Of a DNA stretch of 64,000 nt, positions 26,996-36,651 are shown piece after piece (position 1 is the first letter of the stretch; each line of letters starts with the position of its first letter). The notes under the pieces are model-generated. The model searched no databases. It was not told where the DNA came from and worked only from the letters and a program-made list of their open reading frames with translations. Location of the stretch: the NCBI RefSeq assembly GCF_051860475.1, contig NZ_JBHYDW010000006.1:5204-69203 (forward strand), read 5' to 3'. The translations under genes and the position numbers were made by a program. This stretch comes from Elioraea sp051860475. GTDB lineage: Bacteria > Pseudomonadota > Alphaproteobacteria > Acetobacterales > Acetobacteraceae.

Positions 26996-28070
26996 GAGCA
27001 CCGTGCTCGCCCCGGTGCCGTGGTTTCCCGGCCGCGGCCCGGACGGACGCCCGAAAGCCGGCTTTCCCGAAATCCCGATCCGCGAGACCCGCCACGGCAT
27101 CACGGTGCACCACCCGCGCTTCCTCGCCGTACCCGGGCTCGGGATGGTCTCCAATCCCTTCACGCTCCACCGCGCGGCGAAGCGGGCGGTCGCGCGGATG
27201 GTGGCGGACGGCGTCGCCTTCGATGCGATCGACGCGCACTACCTCTACCCCGACGGCGTCGCGGCGGTGTGGCTCGCGCGCGACTACGGCGTGCCCGTGG
27301 TGCTGACCGCGCGCGGGTCGGACACGTCCCAGCTGCCGCACTACCGCATTCCGGGGCGGCTGATCCGCGCCGCGATCGCGCGCGCCGACGCGCTGATCGC
27401 GGTCAGTGCGGCGCTGAAGGAGGGGCTCGTTTCGCTCGGTGCGGCGCCGGAGAAGGTGACGGTGCTGCGCAACGGCGTCGACCTGGACACGTTCCGCCCC
27501 CTGCCCGACCGCGCGGCGGCGCGCGCCGAGCTCGGCTTCGACGGCCCCACCCTGCTCTCGGTCGGCCTGCTGATCGAGCGCAAGCGCCACCACCTGACGA
27601 TCGAGGCGCTCGCGCGTCTGCCCGGGCACCGCCTGGTGATCGCGGGCGAGGGGCCGGAACGATCCGCGCTCGCAGCGCTCGCCGCGCGCCTCGGCGTCGC
27701 CGAGCGCGTGCGCCTGGTCGGGCCGGTGCCGCATGCGCGCCTGCCGCTCTACTACGGCGCGGCGGACGTGATGGTGCTCGCCTCCTCGCGCGAGGGCTGG
27801 GCGAACGTGCTGCTGGAATCGATGGCCTGCGGCACGCCGGTCGTTGCGACGCCAGCCTGGGGCTCGCGCGAGGCGGTCGCGGCGCCGGAGGCCGGGCTGG
27901 TGCTCGACGAGGCCACGCCCGAGGCGCTTGCCGCCGGCATCCGCCGCGTGCTCGCCGCCCCGGCCGATCGCGCCGCCACCCGCGCCTATGCCGAGCGGTT
28001 CGGCTGGGACGAGACCACGGCCGGCCAGCTCGCGCTGTTCCGCCGCGTGCTGGGGCATCGAGAGACATGA
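26877..28070 (+). CDS. Family 4 glycosyltransferase (start codon disturbed)
   Basis: About 397 residues. The mature N-terminus must include RPLRLLTFSTLYPNPAQPNH then GVFVENRLRHL, the acceptor-side GT4 signature. The donor half has LLSVGLLIERKRHHLTIEAL, VIAGEGPERSAL and SSREGWANVLLESMACGTPV (the E-x7-E motif). No ATG, GTG or TTG lies in frame near this N-terminus; the nearest is 26634, far upstream through unlikely sequence. ATG 26864 would fit if one C at 26867-26868 were absent, giving MQQALSRPLRLLTF. The coordinates begin at a CTG as a placeholder. It is followed by an ATGA overlap with the next gene. Confidence 0.85.
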   Translation: MSRPLRLLTFSTLYPNPAQPNHGVFVENRLRHLVAGDAAESTVLAPVPWFPGRGPDGRPKAGFPEIPIRETRHGITVHHPRFLAVPGLGMVSNPFTLHRAAKRAVARMVADGVAFDAIDAHYLYPDGVAAVWLARDYGVPVVLTARGSDTSQLPHYRIPGRLIRAAIARADALIAVSAALKEGLVSLGAAPEKVTVLRNGVDLDTFRPLPDRAAARAELGFDGPTLLSVGLLIERKRHHLTIEALARLPGHRLVIAGEGPERSALAALAARLGVAERVRLVGPVPHARLPLYYGAADVMVLASSREGWANVLLESMACGTPVVATPAWGSREAVAAPEAGLVLDEATPEALAAGIRRVLAAPADRAATRAYAERFGWDETTAGQLALFRRVLGHRET

Positions 28071-28501
28071 AGCTCACCCGCCGCGAGCTCGCGCCCCTCG
28101 CGCTCTCGATCGCGGCCGCCTGCGCCTCGCCGGTGCCGCCGGCGATCGCGCAGCAGCGGCGGCCGCCGCCCCGTGCCCTGCCGCCGCCGCCGCCCATGCC
28201 GGCACCGCGGCGCGCGGGCGATATCGGCGGGCTGGTGCTCGAAGGCCACGGCACTCCCGCCGGCACCGTGATGCTGGTCGGCCACGCCTTCCCGCCGGGT
28301 GCCCTGCCGCGCGGGCACGGCGTGGCGCTCAGGCTGGTCGCCGGGGATCGTCCGATCGAGGCGGCGCTGCAGGTGCTCGCGCGCCACCCGGACGGCTCGG
28401 CGCGGGCCGGACTGATCAGCCTCGCCGCGCCGGCGCTGCCGCGCGGCGGCCGCGCCGGCGTGCTGATCGCACGGGTTCCCGCCCAGGGCTCGGCACTGTA
28501 G
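28067..28501 (+). CDS. Small exported protein with a partial RIFT-barrel module
   Basis: The 144-residue product starts MKLTRRELAPLALSIAAACA, a Tat-like or lipoprotein-like leader, followed by a Pro-rich linker. The rest (GGLVLEGHGTPAGTVMLVGH then AFPPGALPRGHGVAL, and HPDGSARAGLISLAAPALPR) aligns by eye with the RIFT-type N-terminal modules of the giant proteins at 29701 (VALFGHAFERGML, WTDGSVKTALLAAELPAL) and 1-4054 (HPDGSVKMAVLTMERPEL). It may be a free-standing glycan-binding module or a truncated copy. It overlaps the upstream GT4 gene by 4 nt. Confidence 0.65.
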   Translation: MKLTRRELAPLALSIAAACASPVPPAIAQQRRPPPRALPPPPPMPAPRRAGDIGGLVLEGHGTPAGTVMLVGHAFPPGALPRGHGVALRLVAGDRPIEAALQVLARHPDGSARAGLISLAAPALPRGGRAGVLIARVPAQGSAL

Positions 28502-28555
28502 CGTGCCCTCCCTCCCCTTCCGCAGCACGGCCGTCTCCGGACGAACGAGGACGTC

Positions 28556-29443
28556 ATGAGCACGACCCAGGGCTATCTCACCCTCGCCACGGGGGACCGG
28601 AAGTATGTCGAGATGGCGGCCAATTTCGCCGCCTCGATCAAGGTGATGGACCCGAAACGGCGGGTCTGCCTGGTGCACGACTTCGCCGAGGGGCTCGACC
28701 CTGCGCTCGCCGCCTTCTTCGACGACCTCGTGGTGATCCCGCGCGACGCGCGCTACCCGCACGTGATGAACAAGATCCGCCTGTTCGAGGCCTCGCCCTA
28801 CGATCAGACGATGTTCGTCGATGCCGACTGCCTGCTGATGAAGCATGACGTCGACCGCTACTGGGCGCACGCCATCCAGCACTTCTTCTGCATCACCGGC
28901 AGCCCCGAGCGGCGCGGCGAGTGGAAGGGGATCATGATCGAGGACATCCTGCGCGAGCGCGGGCTCGAGTACATGGTCGTGATGAACGCCGGGATCTTCT
29001 ACTTCGACCGCTCGGACGAGAGCCGGCACTTCTTTTCGGAATTGGAAGAATTCTACCTGAAGGAGATCGAGACCCTGGCGATCTCCAACTACAAGGGCAA
29101 GGGCAGCCACAGCTTCGAGCTCTATCTCGGCATCTTCCTCGGCATGAAGGACCTGAAGCGGCTGCTGATGCCGAATTTCGGCAACAACTCGTGGATGGTC
29201 TCGACCTGGCGCATCGCCTTCTGCCGGTTCGACATCCGCGCCGGGCAATCGGAGATCTTCAAGCTTAGCAACTTCCTGTTCGGCCTGCCGGTGCTGCCCA
29301 CCCGGGTGGTGCGGCTGTCGCCGACCTTCCCGCATTTCGTCGGCCTGAAGCCGAAGCGCACCTATGCCCGACTCGCCGCCGAGTTCCGTCGGCTCGCTCG
29401 TGCCCGCACGCAATCGCCGGCCGACCTGGCGACCGCCGCCTGA
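28556..29443 (+). CDS. Glycosyltransferase-like protein (GT8-type fold)
   Basis: The 295-residue product contains MFVDADCLLM (a DxD metal/nucleotide-sugar motif, about residues 82-91) and NAGIFYFDRSDESRHFF, both typical of GT8/glycogenin-like enzymes. GSHSFELYLGIFLGMKDL and HFVGLKPKRTYARL follow. It is expected to be cytoplasmic; donor and acceptor are unknown. A second protein with a related layout is encoded at 34040. Confidence 0.7.
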   Translation: MSTTQGYLTLATGDRKYVEMAANFAASIKVMDPKRRVCLVHDFAEGLDPALAAFFDDLVVIPRDARYPHVMNKIRLFEASPYDQTMFVDADCLLMKHDVDRYWAHAIQHFFCITGSPERRGEWKGIMIEDILRERGLEYMVVMNAGIFYFDRSDESRHFFSELEEFYLKEIETLAISNYKGKGSHSFELYLGIFLGMKDLKRLLMPNFGNNSWMVSTWRIAFCRFDIRAGQSEIFKLSNFLFGLPVLPTRVVRLSPTFPHFVGLKPKRTYARLAAEFRRLARARTQSPADLATAA

Positions 29444-29467
29444 TACCGCACGGAACCGCCGCGCAGC

Positions 29468-29497
29468 TTGACCTCAAGGATTATATTCCTCTATGCT
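29468..29497 (+). promoter_or_regulatory. Possible sigma-70-type promoter for the giant gene at 29701
   Basis: TTGACC (29468-29473), an 18-nt spacer and TATGCT (29492-29497) lie in a locally A/T-rich patch in the 257-bp gap before the 29701 start. The -35 box is good and the -10 box moderate. Confidence 0.35.
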
Positions 29498-29700
29498 GGT
29501 GAAGCCATCGGGCGAGTTGCGCCTGCCCGACCGCGCCCGCCATGCCACCCGCCCTGCCGGCGCCGCCTGCCCACGCAATGCGGCACGCCGACCCGTCGCG
29601 ATCCCCGTCGTGTGAGTGCCGAGACGGCCCGCCGGGACGGCGGGGATGCCGTCGCGTGCCTGTCCGCCGCCATCGCGCTACCGTCATTCCGGAGCCCCGC

Positions 29701-32700
29701 ATGCCCCGCATCCTCCCCTCCCGTGGAGCACTGCTCCGCCGCCGCACCCCTGTCCTGCCGCAGATCAGCATCGCCACGCCGGTCTCGCCGCAGCCACCGG
29801 GTGCGCCGATCCTCGTCTCCGGCACCTATGGCGGCAGCCCCACGGCGATCACCCTCGTCTGGCGCCAGAACGGCCAGGACATCTCCGCGCCGGTCGCCGC
29901 CACCACGCTCTCCGCGGGCCAGTGGTCAGCCACCCTCACCACGCCGGCCCAGGAAGGCGATTACGTCCTGCGGGTCGCCTTCGATGACATCGCCCCAGTC
30001 GCCGACAGCGAGCCGATCCAGATCGTCGCAGGCGCGGCACAGGCGACGCAGGCCGCCTTCGTGTTCGAGGGCACGGGCACGACCACCGACACCGTCGCCC
30101 TGTTCGGACACGCCTTCGAGCGGGGCATGCTTGCCCCCGCCGACCCGGTGGTGCTGCGCCGCACGGACACCCAGGCGCCGCTGCGCACCCAGCTGAACCC
30201 GCTCAGCACCTGGACCGACGGCAGCGTGAAGACCGCGCTGCTCGCCGCCGAGCTTCCCGCCCTCGCCGACCAGGCGACGCTGACGGCCGAGCTGGTGCGC
30301 GGCGCGGCGCATCCCGACCCCGGCAGCACGCTCGCCTTCACGACCGCGCTCTCCGGCCGCAGCGCCGTCGTCACCGTCTATCCGGCGAGCGGCAGCCCCT
30401 GGGTGTTCGACGTGCTCGGCGCGATCGGCGCGGATCGCTGGCACCAGGGGCCGCTCGCGCTCTCGACGCGGGTGGCCACCGCGGTGCCGCAATCGGCCTG
30501 CGGCGTGACCTCCGTGCGGCTGATGGTCGACGTGGTCGTCACCAAGGAGGGGTTTCTCGAACTCGATGTCTGCTTCTCGAACGACCGGGTGCAGCACTCG
30601 GGCGGCGGCATCGCCACCTTCGGCTACACCATCACGATCGACGGGACGACGGTCTACGATCAGCGGCCGAGCTCGGGGGCGGCGCGCCAGCTTCTGCAGT
30701 ATTCGCAGTGGATCCGCCGCCGCGGCCGCGCGGTCGGCGCGGCGATGCCCGAGCGGCCCTTCGTCCGCCCCGACCTCGACCTGCTGGTGCGCGCCGGCGT
30801 GCAGCTCGACTACGACCGCAGCCAGGCGATCGGCACTCCGCATGTGACCGGCTCGGTGGACAACGTGCTGGCCGCCGGCAGCGCGGTGCCGACCGATCCC
30901 TACTGGCATTGGGGGCTGGCGCGCGGCGCCGGCGATGTCGGCGGCCGGCCGGAGATCGGCTACCGCACCTTCGCCTGCGCGATGTGGCTGCGCGACGGCT
31001 ACCGCAACGCGATCTCGCTCGCGCACCGGCAGTTCGAGGCGGCCTCGACGCGCGGCATGTACTTCTACGACTGGGATCTCGGCCGCTGGCTCAACCCGGT
31101 GGACTGGCCAAGGATGGCGTACACGGCGCATTCGGCCTCGCCCGCCGGCACCTCGCGCGCCACCGCCACAGGCTTGCCGTCCGATCAGCGGCCGACCCAC
31201 AACACCACCGACCACATCACGATCGACCACGCGCATCACGGCTCGTTCAACTGGACCGTGGCGCTGCTGTCCGGCCGCCGCCTCGCCTATGACGGGCTGG
31301 CCGCACGCTCGGCCTGGGCGTCGATGGACCAGCAGATCAAGGCGAACGGGGCGCTCGGGGCGAACGTGCCGGACTGGCGCAGTTTCACCCCCGACCACAC
31401 CACCGGGCGCGCCTGGGCGGTGCGGCCCTGGGCACCGCAGACGCGCTCCTGGGCCTGGGACTTCCGCGACATCGTCGACTGCGCGACGATCCTGCCCGAC
31501 GGCTACGAGGGCGCGCACCGCCTCTTCTACGACCGCAACGTCGAAGCCTGGGTGAACAGCGTCAAGGACGTGCTGCCGCTCGTCCGGTCGATGTTCACGG
31601 CGAATGTCATCGGCACGCCGATGCTCCACGCCGACGAGAACCACCTCGCCGGCTTCATGTACTCCTTCATCTTCTACGGCGCCGGCACGGCGATGAAGGC
31701 CGGCGTAGGCGGCGCGAACCTGGCCGAGGTGGTCGAGGGCTGGACGACGTTCCGCACCGGCAGCGTGATCGACGGCGGCTATCCCTATCGCAGCGCGCTC
31801 GCCGGCGGGAACATCAACGTGCGCGGCAACCCCCAGCCGCCGTTCAACGCGCAGACCTGGGCCGAAGCCTGGGCCAAGTCGCAGGCGGCCGGCATGCCGA
31901 CCGTGCCGGAGGACTGGTCGGCTGGACAGCAGGAGGGCGACTGGCAGCGCAACACGCTGTCCGGGCTCGCGCTGATGCTCGATCTCGACCTGCCGGTCGG
32001 GCTGAAGGCGCGGGTCGCGGACTCGCTCGTGCTGCTGCGCTCGGAGCGGCAGAACGCGCAGGCGCACCCGCATCCGCGCACCCAGCCGAACGACTTCTTC
32101 TCGAGCTTCTTCATGTCGAACACGGTCACGTCGCTCGGCGTGACCTGGCAGTGGGACAGCGCGCCCGTGATCGTGCCGGGGCAGTCCTTCCAGGTCGCGG
32201 GCGATGCGGCGCCCGGCGCGATCGTCGGCGTGGTGCGGTTCACCGGGCCGATCCCGCGCAACAGCGACTCCGGGCTGACGCCGGCAACCAAGGCGTGGGA
32301 GATCACGGCGCAGCCCGCCGGCGATCCGTTCACGATCAGCCAGGGCGGCGCGATCAGCCTCGCCGGCAACCCGCCCGCCGCCGGCACGTCGAGCGTGACC
32401 GTGCGCGCGCGGACCTACAACCAGAACTCCACCACGCCCATCCTGTCCGCGCCGGTGACGGTGAGCATCACCACGACCGCGGTGCCGGCGGAGATCCTCT
32501 CGGTCACCCCAGCGAGCCCGCAGGAGGTGCTGGTCGGCGCGCCGGTCGGCACGACGATCTATACCGTGGCGGTGCGCGGCAATGCGCCAATCACCCCCAG
32601 CATCGCGAGCGGCAACACGACGCTGTTCGAGTTCGTGCCCGCGACCGGCAACAGCTACGTCGTGCGCACCAGGGCGACGCTGAGCCTCGGCACCTATCCG

Positions 32701-33900
32701 CTGACGCTGCGCGTCGAGAACGCGCACGGCCAGGCCACGATCGATGTCTCGGTCGGCGTGGTCGAGAACGTGACGGCATCGGTCGTCACGCTTGGACAGA
32801 CGATCGAACTGCGCGAGACGATGACCGCGGGCCAGCAGGCCGAGAGCACGATCGCCTACACCGGCGACCCGCCGGGCAGCGCGGCCATCATCGCGGGCAA
32901 CGACGCCGGCCTGCTGGCCTCGCCGCTCACCATCGACGGCGCGCAGGTGCGCCTGTTCACGGCCGGACCGGTGCGCAAGCGCGACGTGGCGCAGATCACC
33001 CCGACCATCCAGATGTACAACGCCGCCAACGCCGCCAATCCGTCGAGCGCGGTCGTCACGGTCAACGTCGCGCAGCCCTGGGTGCACCGCGCGGCCGCGC
33101 CGAGCCTGACCTATATCGGCGTCTGGTCGATCGCGCGCCGCCTGGTGGAGACCTACACGGGGCCGCTGATCCGCATCCGCCGTGCGAGCGACAACGCGGA
33201 AGCCGATATCGGCTTCGTGCCGAGCGGCGGGCACCACGTGCTCGACGAGGCGGCGGTGACGGGCTTCGCCGGCGCGAGCAACTGGTTCATCCGCACGATC
33301 TACGACCAGTCCACCGAGGGCGCACATCTCCAGCAGGCCAATGCCTCGGTCCAGCCGCTCGGCGGCGCCTCCGGCGGGTTCACGCGCGTGGGCGCGAACA
33401 ACCGCGCGGGCGCGCTGTTCGGCTCGAACCGGCGGATGGACCATACCTTCACGGTCCTGCCCGCCGGCGACACGCTGGCGCTCTACACGGCGGTGCAGAT
33501 GCACAGCTCCGTCGCCGGGTTCCAGCGGATCGCCGCGGTCGCCGAGCTGCAGCTGATGACGGACAGCGGCCCGCCCTATCTGCTGCTGGGCAATGGCGGG
33601 GTGAAGCACTCCCAGACCACCACGGCGGGCCAGAACGTGATCCTCTACGCGCGCCACCGCAACGTCATCAGCGCCGCGGACCGCAACCGCGTCGGCTTCA
33701 CCGCCCGCGCGGTCGAGGTGTCGACCGGCGGCAACAACGCGCTGACCACCAGCAATGCGCAGGTGACGCTGGGGACGAACAATCAGGGCCACAACCCGTG
33801 GCCCGGCCGCTGCGCCGAGCTGGTGCTGGCGAGCGCCCTGACGGTCGGCACCGAGGAGGCCGGCCTCTACGCGGCCGCGGGCGCCTTCTTCGGCGTGTAG
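29701..33900 (+). CDS. Giant multidomain polysaccharide-active protein (RIFT/toroid, Ig-like, arabinofuranosidase-type lectin domain)
   Basis: The 1399-residue product has start ATG 29701 with GGAG upstream and no classical signal peptide. Order: an Ig-like strand domain (about 20-112); a RIFT-type module with FGHAFERGML and WTDGSVKTALLAAEL (about 115-380); an alpha/alpha-toroid-like core with GGRPEIGYRTF, TIDHAHHGSFNWTVALLSGR and HADENHLAGF (about 400-807); and three cadherin/Ig-like domains (about 822-1125). The C-terminal domain YTGPLIRIRRASDNAEADIG then F, with YDQSTEGAHLQQA, resembles the arabinofuranosidase B (concanavalin-like) domain. It shares its first half with the product at 1-4054. 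It probably binds and trims or cleaves the EPS; catalysis is inferred. Confidence 0.82.
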   Translation: MPRILPSRGALLRRRTPVLPQISIATPVSPQPPGAPILVSGTYGGSPTAITLVWRQNGQDISAPVAATTLSAGQWSATLTTPAQEGDYVLRVAFDDIAPVADSEPIQIVAGAAQATQAAFVFEGTGTTTDTVALFGHAFERGMLAPADPVVLRRTDTQAPLRTQLNPLSTWTDGSVKTALLAAELPALADQATLTAELVRGAAHPDPGSTLAFTTALSGRSAVVTVYPASGSPWVFDVLGAIGADRWHQGPLALSTRVATAVPQSACGVTSVRLMVDVVVTKEGFLELDVCFSNDRVQHSGGGIATFGYTITIDGTTVYDQRPSSGAARQLLQYSQWIRRRGRAVGAAMPERPFVRPDLDLLVRAGVQLDYDRSQAIGTPHVTGSVDNVLAAGSAVPTDPYWHWGLARGAGDVGGRPEIGYRTFACAMWLRDGYRNAISLAHRQFEAASTRGMYFYDWDLGRWLNPVDWPRMAYTAHSASPAGTSRATATGLPSDQRPTHNTTDHITIDHAHHGSFNWTVALLSGRRLAYDGLAARSAWASMDQQIKANGALGANVPDWRSFTPDHTTGRAWAVRPWAPQTRSWAWDFRDIVDCATILPDGYEGAHRLFYDRNVEAWVNSVKDVLPLVRSMFTANVIGTPMLHADENHLAGFMYSFIFYGAGTAMKAGVGGANLAEVVEGWTTFRTGSVIDGGYPYRSALAGGNINVRGNPQPPFNAQTWAEAWAKSQAAGMPTVPEDWSAGQQEGDWQRNTLSGLALMLDLDLPVGLKARVADSLVLLRSERQNAQAHPHPRTQPNDFFSSFFMSNTVTSLGVTWQWDSAPVIVPGQSFQVAGDAAPGAIVGVVRFTGPIPRNSDSGLTPATKAWEITAQPAGDPFTISQGGAISLAGNPPAAGTSSVTVRARTYNQNSTTPILSAPVTVSITTTAVPAEILSVTPASPQEVLVGAPVGTTIYTVAVRGNAPITPSIASGNTTLFEFVPATGNSYVVRTRATLSLGTYPLTLRVENAHGQATIDVSVGVVENVTASVVTLGQTIELRETMTAGQQAESTIAYTGDPPGSAAIIAGNDAGLLASPLTIDGAQVRLFTAGPVRKRDVAQITPTIQMYNAANAANPSSAVVTVNVAQPWVHRAAAPSLTYIGVWSIARRLVETYTGPLIRIRRASDNAEADIGFVPSGGHHVLDEAAVTGFAGASNWFIRTIYDQSTEGAHLQQANASVQPLGGASGGFTRVGANNRAGALFGSNRRMDHTFTVLPAGDTLALYTAVQMHSSVAGFQRIAAVAELQLMTDSGPPYLLLGNGGVKHSQTTTAGQNVILYARHRNVISAADRNRVGFTARAVEVSTGGNNALTTSNAQVTLGTNNQGHNPWPGRCAELVLASALTVGTEEAGLYAAAGAFFGV

Positions 33901-34039
33901 CGGGCATCCGCCGCCGCGCGCGGGCGAGATCGCAGCCTCACCCTTGCCAAGCCAGTGCCGAGCGGGTTCTGTGGCGCCCGCCCGGCCGGCCGCGCGCCGC
34001 GACCCAGGGTACCAGCGGTGCGACGACGGGGCGGAGAGG

Positions 34040-34954
34040 ATGCTCTACAGGCTGCGGCAGCGGTACAACTACTGGCAGTTCGAGCGGATCATCGCCGCCG
34101 TGCACGACACGCCGCCCGTGCGGGTGGTCGAGTCGGACCTGCGCATCCTCAGCATGATCGCCGAGCGCGACATCGCGATGTACCTGATGGCCGCCAAGGT
34201 GCTGTACCGGCGGCTCGGCCATGGGCGGTTCGTCCTCATCATCGACCGCGACCTGCCGCAGCCGCGCCGCGACGCGCTCAGCCGCCATCTCGGCGGCGCG
34301 GTCGAGTTCGTGATCCTGGAGGACATCCCGGTCGGGCGCTGCCAGCGGGGCGGCACCTGGGAGCGGCTGCTCACCTGCCTCGACTGGTCCGAGCGGCACT
34401 ACGTGGTGCAGATGGACGCCGACACGCTGGCGATCGGCGACATCCCCGAGGCACGCGACGCGATCGCGGCCAACCGCGCCTTCACGCTGGCCGAGGGCAT
34501 TCCGCTGCAGAGCTTCGACGAGGCGGTCGCCTGGATGGAGGCCAACGTCCCCTCCCCCACCCACATCATCGACGCCACCCAGTATGCCTTCGCGCAGCAC
34601 CCGGACCGCGCGCGGCTGAACTACATCCGCGGCTCCTCGGGCTTCGCGGGCTTCGCCAAGGGCGGGGTGACGCGCGCGCTCGCCGAGGACTTCCATGTCC
34701 GGATGGAGGAGATCCTGGGGCGCGCGCGGTGGCGCGAATGGGGCACCGAGCAGGTCGCCTCCAACTTCGTGGTGGCGAACTCGCCCGACCCGGTGGTGCT
34801 GCCGCATCCGGACTACGCCACGATCGGCCCCGAGGCCGACATGAGCCGGGTGCGGTTCGGCCACTTCATCGGCAGCTACCGCTTCGAGCGGCAGCGCTTC
34901 GCCCGCGCCGGCGCCGCGCTGATCCGCGATCTGCTGACCAACCGGGCCGCCTGA
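34040..34954 (+). CDS. Putative glycosyltransferase
   Basis: The 304-residue product starts MLYRLRQRYNYWQFERIIAA at ATG 34040 behind GGAG. It has YVVQMDADTLAIGDIPEARD, with a DxD motif in the position seen in GT8-like enzymes, then SSGFAGFAKGGVTRALAEDF and GTEQVASNFVVANSP. It ends FGHFIGSYRFERQRFARAG, similar to the final block of the 28556 product. The family cannot be fixed from the sequence alone. It is the first of a run of three closely spaced genes with the FkbM methyltransferases. Confidence 0.65.
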   Translation: MLYRLRQRYNYWQFERIIAAVHDTPPVRVVESDLRILSMIAERDIAMYLMAAKVLYRRLGHGRFVLIIDRDLPQPRRDALSRHLGGAVEFVILEDIPVGRCQRGGTWERLLTCLDWSERHYVVQMDADTLAIGDIPEARDAIAANRAFTLAEGIPLQSFDEAVAWMEANVPSPTHIIDATQYAFAQHPDRARLNYIRGSSGFAGFAKGGVTRALAEDFHVRMEEILGRARWREWGTEQVASNFVVANSPDPVVLPHPDYATIGPEADMSRVRFGHFIGSYRFERQRFARAGAALIRDLLTNRAA

Positions 34955-34966
34955 GGAGCCCAGCCC

Positions 34967-35749
34967 ATGCTGCCGCTGCTCTATCCCGGAGAAAGCCTCG
35001 CGAGCTTTCTTGGACGGCCGGGCCTCTACCGGCGGCTCCGCTTCCGGGTCCGGCAGGTCCTCTGGACCTGGCAGGGCAACCACGAGGAAGCCGAGTGGCA
35101 TCTGCTGGACCATCTGGTCGATCCGAACCGGGCGGCGGTCGATGTCGGTGCCAATTACGGCGGCTATGCCGGCCGGCTCGCCCGGCTCGCCACGCGCGTC
35201 TACTGCTTCGAGCCCTTCCCCGAGACCGCCGAGCGGCTGGCGCTGCGGATGCCGCCCTCGGCCGTGGTCCGGCGCGCGGCCGTCTCCGACCATGCGGGGA
35301 CCGCCGAGCTGCTGGTGCCAAGCAAGGCGAGCGGCGAACCGGCGGTCGCCAACGCGACCCTAGAGGCGGCCAACCCCGTCACCGCGCGCGATGACCTCCG
35401 CGCGGTCACCTGCGAGCTGGTGACGCTCGACGAGGTGGTGCCGGAGCCTGTCGGCTTCATCAAGATCGACGTCGAGGGCCACGAGCTCGCGGTGCTGCGG
35501 GGGGCCGCGGGCATCCTCGAGCGGGATCGGCCGGCGCTGCTGGTTGAGAGCGCCCCGATCCTGAACCCGGAGGCGCCTGAGCACGTGTTCCGGTTCCTGG
35601 GGGAACGCGGCTACGAGGGGCTGTTCCTGCTGCGCCAGCGACTGCACAGCATCCACGCCTTCGACAAGGCGCGCCATCAGCGCCAAGACGCGACGGGCCG
35701 GCCGATGGATCCCTACGCCTACAACTTCATCTTTCTCCCCGGCGGCTGA
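34967..35749 (+). CDS. FkbM-family methyltransferase (copy 1)
   Basis: The 260-residue product contains AAVDVGANYGGYAGRLARLA (SAM-binding), RVYCFEPFPETAERL and PVGFIKIDVEGHELAVLRGA, the hallmark FkbM block, ending DPYAYNFIFLP. It is probably an O-methyltransferase acting on an EPS sugar or its acceptor. It starts 12 nt after the 34040 gene. Confidence 0.9.
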   Translation: MLPLLYPGESLASFLGRPGLYRRLRFRVRQVLWTWQGNHEEAEWHLLDHLVDPNRAAVDVGANYGGYAGRLARLATRVYCFEPFPETAERLALRMPPSAVVRRAAVSDHAGTAELLVPSKASGEPAVANATLEAANPVTARDDLRAVTCELVTLDEVVPEPVGFIKIDVEGHELAVLRGAAGILERDRPALLVESAPILNPEAPEHVFRFLGERGYEGLFLLRQRLHSIHAFDKARHQRQDATGRPMDPYAYNFIFLPGG

Positions 35750-35784
35750 CGCATGCGCCCTCCCGTCGGGCGACAGGCAGCGCC

Positions 35785-36558
35785 GTGATCCCCCGCGCCG
35801 TCCGCTGGCTCAAGCGGCGGCTCAACAGCGAGCTCGCGGCGCGCGGCTATACCCTCTCGTGGCTGCCGCCACAGGTACTGGCACGGCGTGAACACCAGCT
35901 CGCGCTCGATTTCGAGTTCCTCGCCGGGCATCTGATGCTGACGCGGCCGCGGCCGTTCTTTCTCGGCATCGGAGCGAATGACGGGGTCACCCACGACCCC
36001 CTCTACCCCTTCATCCGGGCTTTCAACTGGCCCGGCGTGATGGTCGAGCCGATCCCGGAGGCGTTCGCCGCACTCACGCGGAACTACGAGACCCTGCCGC
36101 ACGTGACGCTGGTAAACGCAGCGGTGGGGCCGAGCGACGGCATGGGCACGATCTACTCGGTGGCGGCCTCGGACAAGGAGGTGGAGCGAATCTCGCTGCA
36201 CTCCTCGTTCGACCGGGCGGTGCTGCTGAAGGCCCGCAGCTGGTATCCGGACATCGAGCAGCGCATCGTCGCCCGCGACGTCCCGGTGCTCTCCTTCGTG
36301 AGCGTGCTCGCGCACGCCAGGCGGCAGACGGTCGACGTCCTGAAGATCGACACCGAGGGCTACGATCTCGAGATCCTGCGGATGGTCGACCTGGCAACCC
36401 TCGCACCGAGCATCGTGATGGCCGAGCACGCCAACCTGTCGCGGGCGGACAAGGTCGCGATGGCCGAGCTGCTGCTTGGCCACGGCTACCGGGTGGCGAT
36501 GACGTCACTCGATATGCTCGCCTATCGCGGCGCACGGTTCGACAAGCCGATGTCGTGA
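35785..36558 (+). CDS. FkbM-family methyltransferase (copy 2)
   Basis: The 257-residue product starts with GTG at 35785. It contains FFLGIGANDGVTHDPLYPFI, GVMVEPIPEAFAAL and VDVLKIDTEGYDLEILRMVD, the variant FkbM signature with IDTEG in place of IDVEG. It also has the AEHANLS segment typical of this subgroup. It is more like the 38932 product than copy 1 in its IDTEG block. It is the last gene before the minus-strand partition genes. Confidence 0.88.
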   Translation: MIPRAVRWLKRRLNSELAARGYTLSWLPPQVLARREHQLALDFEFLAGHLMLTRPRPFFLGIGANDGVTHDPLYPFIRAFNWPGVMVEPIPEAFAALTRNYETLPHVTLVNAAVGPSDGMGTIYSVAASDKEVERISLHSSFDRAVLLKARSWYPDIEQRIVARDVPVLSFVSVLAHARRQTVDVLKIDTEGYDLEILRMVDLATLAPSIVMAEHANLSRADKVAMAELLLGHGYRVAMTSLDMLAYRGARFDKPMS

Positions 36559-36651
36559 GACGCCAAGCCCCTCCGGTTCCGTCGCCCTGCTCTCGGGCCT
36601 TCCATCTTTGCGACTGACTGTCTTTCCGTGTTGCCCGCTCTCCCGCTTTCC

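Noticed and set aside
29926..33792. A 1288-codon minus-strand frame opposite the giant gene at 29701
   Set aside because: Same reason: low-complexity Arg/Ala/Gly composition and no recognisable motif, while the plus strand encodes coherent domains.
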